From positions 5,642,001-5,706,000 of the forward strand of contig JAWQUS010000023.1 in NCBI GenBank assembly GCA_036365455.1: 64,000 nt of DNA, in the 5' to 3' direction. The position numbers and the translations under genes are program-made. This DNA comes from Macrosoma leucophasiata (taxonomy: Eukaryota; Arthropoda; Insecta; Lepidoptera; Hedylidae). The notes under the pieces are model-generated. The model had not been told where the DNA came from, searched no databases, and saw only the letters and a list, made by a program, of their open reading frames with translations. This document shows positions 52,832-64,000 of this stretch, in pieces (within the stretch, counting starts at the first letter, position 1; each line of letters opens with the position of its first letter).

Positions 52832-53421
52832 CACAACAAAACAAATATATTATTGGTTTCAACTACACTAAACGCATACAACATTTTGTTACTTATCAAT
52901 AATTTAAAGACAAAATAGGAGTACGATAGTACGAGTTGAACGACCAATTGTAGCTACCTGTCAACAAGACACCAGCTAACTGTCAAAATCATCTGGCGAA
53001 TGCCAAATGGACCTTCACACGTGACGTTATTCTATAGTCTATGAAAAATATACAATGGGCATGTTGTAACGATACGCTTTTGGAGTTTTTGTAAATAATG
53101 GTAAATACATGTAGGTACCATGTACATTTTTAGATTTATCAATGCGAAACCTAGAGGTGTGCTAGCGACTATACAAAGTTTTATTCATTTTGGATAGATT
53201 TAAAGTAAGTCTAAATAAGCTGAAAGCATAGCTGGCCTTAACAATGCACCTCTATGGATGGTCTATGGTTACAGTATCCTGTTTTTAATCTGTGGATGTT
53301 GCGACAAGATTAACCATAGACAATGATCAATATTATGTCATTTCCGGTAATATCGCAACGAGTCGCGAGCGGAGAACATCACGATCTTTCAGTCAGCCCG
53401 TAATTAGAAAATTTGTGAAAA
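52832..53421. promoter_or_regulatory. Divergent promoter region of PXK (-) and ATP synthase alpha (+)
   Basis: The two start codons are 590 bp apart on opposite strands, so both promoters must lie here or in short 5' UTRs. No classic TATA box at a convincing distance was seen. A short inverted pair tctatggtta / taaccataga lies near 53263 and 53311. Shared regulation is an inference from spacing only. Confidence 0.6.
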
Positions 53422-60097
<6,676 letters not shown>

Positions 60098-60365
60098 TTT
60101 CTCTAGTGTACACCAACCTTGACCTGCGGTTATACTACATTAGTATAATCAATCTTGATGTAACATAACCTCATGTCAAAACATCAGAGACTGCTCATGG
60201 AAGTATTTTTCCAATGTTTTATACTTCCATGGGCGGTCAAGTAGTTGTATCATTCGTATGGGACTGTATTGAATGTGAATACAATCATGGAATGTATTTA
60301 ATTGGAGCCAGGAGCGGTTATATATTTAAAATAAATGTAACTATCTATTTGTGACTTTGATTTCA
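60098..60365 (+). terminator. ATP5F1A: ATP synthase alpha 3' UTR and poly(A) signal
   Basis: AATAAA at 60330-60335, followed by a GT/T-rich stretch (tgtgactttgatttc). A short inverted pair atggaagtatttttcc / tatacttccat near 60198-60231 may form a stem. Confidence 0.7.
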
Positions 60366-60379
60366 CTTTGCCCTAAGTA

Positions 60380-60720
60380 ACTAAATAGAGGTGTAACATG
60401 TAGTCCGGTGAAACCTCACCTCGTTTTACGGCGTCCACTTGGAAACAGCGAGTTGGCAATGCAAAGATAACGCAAGACAAGGTAGTGGTCCACTCGCCGT
60501 CCGCGCAGTATTTGTATACTCTGGTACGCGCATTGACTGCGCGCCGCCTGCGCGTAGACGGCTTGCGGTCGAGGCGATACGGAGCGTAGTTGATGTAATG
60601 AGTGCAGACTAGTATAGTGATCTGTGGTGCAGACCGCTCGAGGCGGTCAGGTGGCCGTAGTATTCGTTCTTCTATTATTTCCAAGTGATTAAATACATTT
60701 TTGAGTTTGAGTTTTTGCAG
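60380..60720. repeat. GC-rich intergenic segment, probable retroelement fragment
   Basis: Markedly more GC-rich than its surroundings (gcgcgccgcctgcgcgtaga). The - strand has a 103-codon ORF (60373-60684) of Arg-rich composition that matches nothing recognised. The right end ttaaatacatttttgagttt gagtt looks like a retroposon tail. Confidence 0.35.
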
Positions 60721-60959
60721 TTAGTACCTACCTAAATGATTAAGTTTTTAGTTTTGATTAGGTATCAGGTCAGGGCCAGGGTGGGGCAAGCGCCCCACTC
60801 TTCCCCACCGTGGCTACATTCATGTGTGCTGAGGTAGATTGAAAAAAGCGTGATCAAGGTAGAAAAGGGTCGAAAATAGGCAGAGTGCATCCTTGGCCCT
60901 CGGCTAATTTTGTATGTTGGTGGTGGTGACTTGAACGGTGGCCGATTGCGTTCTGGGTC

Positions 60960-61270
60960 CCTAAAAGAGTAAGAGTACTAGTGGTAGAGCTCCAGTGACG
61001 GAGCTCGCGGGCATAGGTACCACCGCATTACCTAATATACTTGCCCCTAAATGGTAGTGTTCAGCACTATCGTGTTCCGGTCAGGTGGTAATGTACGGCC
61101 CTGTAATTTCCGGCACAGAGGCATAATACCTTAGGCCTCAGGAATCTCAGGATCTCAGGAACGCATCTGCATTTTGACCTTGGTCTTTGTGTGGGTGTCT
61201 ATAGGCTACAATCATCACTTAACATCAACGTGAACTACATGCTTGCTTGCCACTTACATTACATGAAAAA
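60960..61270 (+). repeat. Family X repeat, most complete copy
   Basis: Joins the two blocks seen apart elsewhere: atggtagtgttcagcactat (6150 and 38990 copies) and caccttaggcctcagg-like ... catgcttgcttgcca ... acattacatgaaaaaa (13985 copy). This shows they belong to one element. No coding. Confidence 0.6.
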
Positions 61271-62372
61271 AATGAGCTAAAATAATTATGCAATGCAATA
61301 AAAGAATATTTGATTAGATGTACATTATTTTTTTCCAAAATGGTAATAATATTTGTGAACGCAACTTTATGAAAGTCTGTCGTCAACCGGCGATGTCGAG
61401 TTTTGGCGGGAACCTTGAAAGATGCGTGTGGTTATCTTATTTATTCATTTTCTTGGTGTATTTTTGAATTATATTAAATAAGGTTGGTGACATTTTGTTT
61501 GATAAAGGCTTATTACAGTGCTCGTGTATAGGAAAATAGAATAACAGTGCGAAAACACGTTCTTTCAGGTTGCCTCCAAAACTTCATTGTAAATATTTTG
61601 GTAAAGTAGCCGAGTAATTCGAGTAAAGCGATTTTAATCGAATTACTGACTGTAACTCACTTGACTGACCTAACACATAATTAACTGACTGATTCTCACT
61701 TTGACGCTGCTTTTATTCGAATACGAAATATCGTTTTATTCATAGATTTATTATCTACTTTTACTTGACACTGGCAATATGCGTAATAGCGATGCCATTT
61801 TAAATTAAAAAAAACCAGCAATGTCGATGTCAAAATAAAATACGTCAAAATTCAAAAAGTCAAAATATGTCAAATGTCAATCAAACGTGGTCCTTGCCCT
61901 CCAGAAATTAGTTCCTTTTCCGACAAATATACCAAATCTTCTATCCCTCCTTAATCCTGATATCCTCTCAGAAATTGTAAATTTTGTAAGTAAAAATAAA
62001 ATAAAATTGTAAATATAATGTCCATACAACGCTTTGAGTGTTTCTAACAATGTGTATCGTTTAATAACCTACTAACCTTACCTATTATGTGTTTTCAGAT
62101 TTAATGATGTCTACGCGGATTTAATTAATTGATTTATGTACCATATATTTCCAATCATTCAAACGTGATGCTGGCAGTTACGCCTCCTGGCGGTTGCCAA
62201 TAAAAAAAAAAACTGTCCCTGTAGTTCTTTTGTAAATTCTTCGATTAATTAATTATTTGTTTAAGTAACTGTGTTACAAAACATTAAATTAACATATTTG
62301 CTGTATACCTGCATAACAGTTCTGAATTATACAAATAATTTTTCATATGACAAATATTTGAAAACTGCAATA
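61271..62372. other. Intergenic DNA and NOL9 promoter/5' UTR
   Basis: AT-rich, with no ORF or matched transposon ends recognised. It must hold the NOL9 promoter. Short gtcaaaatgtcaa-type repeats lie near 61820-61885. Confidence 0.4.
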
Positions 62373-64000
62373 ATGGAGTTCTTCGAGCAGGCACACGTTT
62401 TGAAAACACCGAAAAAAGACAAATCACAGGCAATAATTAAGAAGCAGCTGAAGCAAATGTTGTACGGATACAAACAAAGTGATAATTATATCATAAAGAG
62501 TGCAGTCGACAGCGAAAATATGGGAGAGCCAGATTGGATGGGCGAATCTGATTTTGATGTAACGATAGGTAGCGATACTCAGGTAACAGTTGATTCAGCT
62601 GACAGTACCCTCGATGATGCAGCTTCCACGTCTCTATCAGAAATAGCAAATGTTTCCCACGAGAGTAGTGACATCTCCAGTAAAGTTCATTCACCTCAGG
62701 ATTCCCTTATTGAACAAGAGAACGTCGTTTCTACTGACTCCGAACTCGACGAGCGTATATCATTGACTAGTAAAGAAACTACAATTACATCCGCTTCAGC
62801 CTCACAGGACTCATCTGAGGAATTTGATGCCGATGGTTCATTAGCTTCTAAAATACACAAGGTATTAAAAATTAAATGTAAAAAAAGGAAAAAAATAAAT
62901 GTAAGTGATAATAGCGATTCTAGCTTTAGTGATGAGAATGTCAAACATATACAAAAACTATCAAAGGTGCTCCATCCTCAGTCTAAAGAGTATAAATGCG
63001 AAATTGAATGTGTACAGACTGATGAGGATAATGTATGGTCAATTGAAGATGATCACGTACTTCATGATGATGAAATACACATAACTGATGAAAACAGTGA
63101 TACAGAAGTTTCTAATCAATCACCAGACTATATTTCCGTTACAGCCTCACATTTGCCTGAACAAAGTTTAGACGACATACTTGGTAGTTATAAATTTTCA
63201 ACTACTCGTAACATTCCTCCCAGTTATCATATTGCTATGCATAGCACTAGTTTATTTAAAACAGAAGACGTATATCCAGAAATGCATATTGGAGATGCAA
63301 TTTTCAGTATCGATGATAACCAATCCCCATTAACTAATAATTATGAACAAGAAACGTTTACAGAAGAATTTACTGAATTGGATTCAAGTACAGTACAAAA
63401 TGTTGATGATAGCACTGTCATGGACATGGAATCAACAAAAGAATCTTCAGTTGAATCAGATTCCTTCATAAGTCCATTCAAAGTTTATAAGGGTAGAAAA
63501 GACTGGATATTTATCCTGAAGCATCTGACAGAAATATTTGTACACGGAAAAGTTAAAGTCACCGCATTGGGTGGCAAAGTTGAAATATTCGGGTATGTTC
63601 TTGAGAAGAACTCATGTGATATTTATGCTCCATATTATAATTGTGCTCAAAATATAAGAACTGTAGAGAATGATAATGGATACTATGGTCTCTTTAATAA
63701 ATTGACATCCGCTGGTTTATCAGTTGCTATTGCTGAGGAAATTGTATTAGAATTAGGTGAAAATGATAGCGTTGTATTATTGGAGCGTTTGAAAGATGTT
63801 AAAATGGATTTTGTTGAGAATAATTTTTCAGTGTGTAGTCTCTTCTCCAAACAGAATAAGAATATAGACTTGTGTTTCAAGGAGCCTTCAGAATCTTTAG
63901 GCTGTTGTTTATATTCATCGAGGCCTTGGAAGTTCTACACAGAACAACCTATCTGGAGAGAAATTAATGAAACAGCTAAAAGTGAGTTATTTATCCTTAA
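62373..64000 (+). CDS. NOL9: NOL9/Grc3-type polynucleotide 5'-hydroxyl kinase, 3' partial
   Basis: Nucleolar RNA 5'-kinase that works with Las1 in removing ITS2 from pre-rRNA. Open from ATG 62373 (context caataATGG) to the window end, 542 codons. The first 360 residues are acidic, Ser-rich and disordered, with a basic KIKCKKRKKIN patch (a likely nuclear/nucleolar signal). From about residue 380 a folded domain begins: KVKVTALGGKVEIFGYVLEK, then DIYAPYYNCAQNIRTV, matching the N-terminal domain of NOL9/Grc3. The P-loop should follow just past the edge. A potential donor (A|gtgagt) at 63982 exists, but the frame stays open beyond it, so either reading is possible. Identification rests on this N-terminal domain alone. 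Confidence 0.75.
   Translation, partial: MEFFEQAHVLKTPKKDKSQAIIKKQLKQMLYGYKQSDNYIIKSAVDSENMGEPDWMGESDFDVTIGSDTQVTVDSADSTLDDAASTSLSEIANVSHESSDISSKVHSPQDSLIEQENVVSTDSELDERISLTSKETTITSASASQDSSEEFDADGSLASKIHKVLKIKCKKRKKINVSDNSDSSFSDENVKHIQKLSKVLHPQSKEYKCEIECVQTDEDNVWSIEDDHVLHDDEIHITDENSDTEVSNQSPDYISVTASHLPEQSLDDILGSYKFSTTRNIPPSYHIAMHSTSLFKTEDVYPEMHIGDAIFSIDDNQSPLTNNYEQETFTEEFTELDSSTVQNVDDSTVMDMESTKESSVESDSFISPFKVYKGRKDWIFILKHLTEIFVHGKVKVTALGGKVEIFGYVLEKNSCDIYAPYYNCAQNIRTVENDNGYYGLFNKLTSAGLSVAIAEEIVLELGENDSVVLLERLKDVKMDFVENNFSVCSLFSKQNKNIDLCFKEPSESLGCCLYSSRPWKFYTEQPIWREINETAKSELFIL

Noticed and set aside
63982..64000. A splice donor (gtgagt) ending the NOL9 exon
   Set aside because: Not decided. 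The frame stays open to the window end and the continuing residues could lead directly into the P-loop, so the feature is drawn to 64000.

Overview
The window is nuclear DNA from an insect, most likely a moth or butterfly (Lepidoptera). This inference rests on four things: split genes with GT-AG introns and animal homologues, AT-rich introns, the repeat spectrum (mariner/pogo remnants, short hAT-like elements, tRNA- and 5S-derived SINEs, and LINE tails ending in GAT, TACA or ATT runs), and protein sequences that read as insect orthologues. No species can be named from sequence alone. No bacterial genes, CRISPR array or operon is present.

Layout. (1) 1-26055, + strand: an ATRX/XNP-type SNF2 chromatin remodeler. 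It assembles from 22 exons into one continuous frame of about 3,448 codons, open at the left edge, with its stop at 26053-26055. Its introns hold two mariner remnants, a pogo-like remnant, several MITEs and SINEs, a perfect 40-bp hairpin, and a striking 157-bp tandem array that repeats an exon end together with its splice donor. (2) 26056-32635: a 3' UTR followed by repeat-rich intergenic DNA between two convergent genes. (3) 32636-52831, - strand: PXK (PX domain, degenerate kinase and a C-terminal WH2-like segment), 11 exons, 547 aa. One intron (42148-52464) holds a nested stack of three hAT-like elements, a 5S-rRNA-derived SINE and a nearly complete CR1/jockey-like LINE on the opposite strand. 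(4) 52832-53421: a short divergent promoter region. (5) 53422-60097, + strand: mitochondrial ATP synthase subunit alpha, 10 exons, 552 aa. (6) 62373-64000, + strand: the 5' part of a NOL9/Grc3-type polynucleotide 5'-kinase, cut by the right edge.

The four host genes are housekeeping genes (chromatin, endosomal/cytoskeletal adaptor, oxidative phosphorylation, pre-rRNA processing) and form no pathway or cluster. The most unusual material is the exon-donor array in ATRX, the LINE with an iterated 5' leader and a leaky-context stop between ORF1 and an in-frame extension, the three-element hAT nest with exact 8-bp duplications, and foldback copies of a tRNA-derived SINE.
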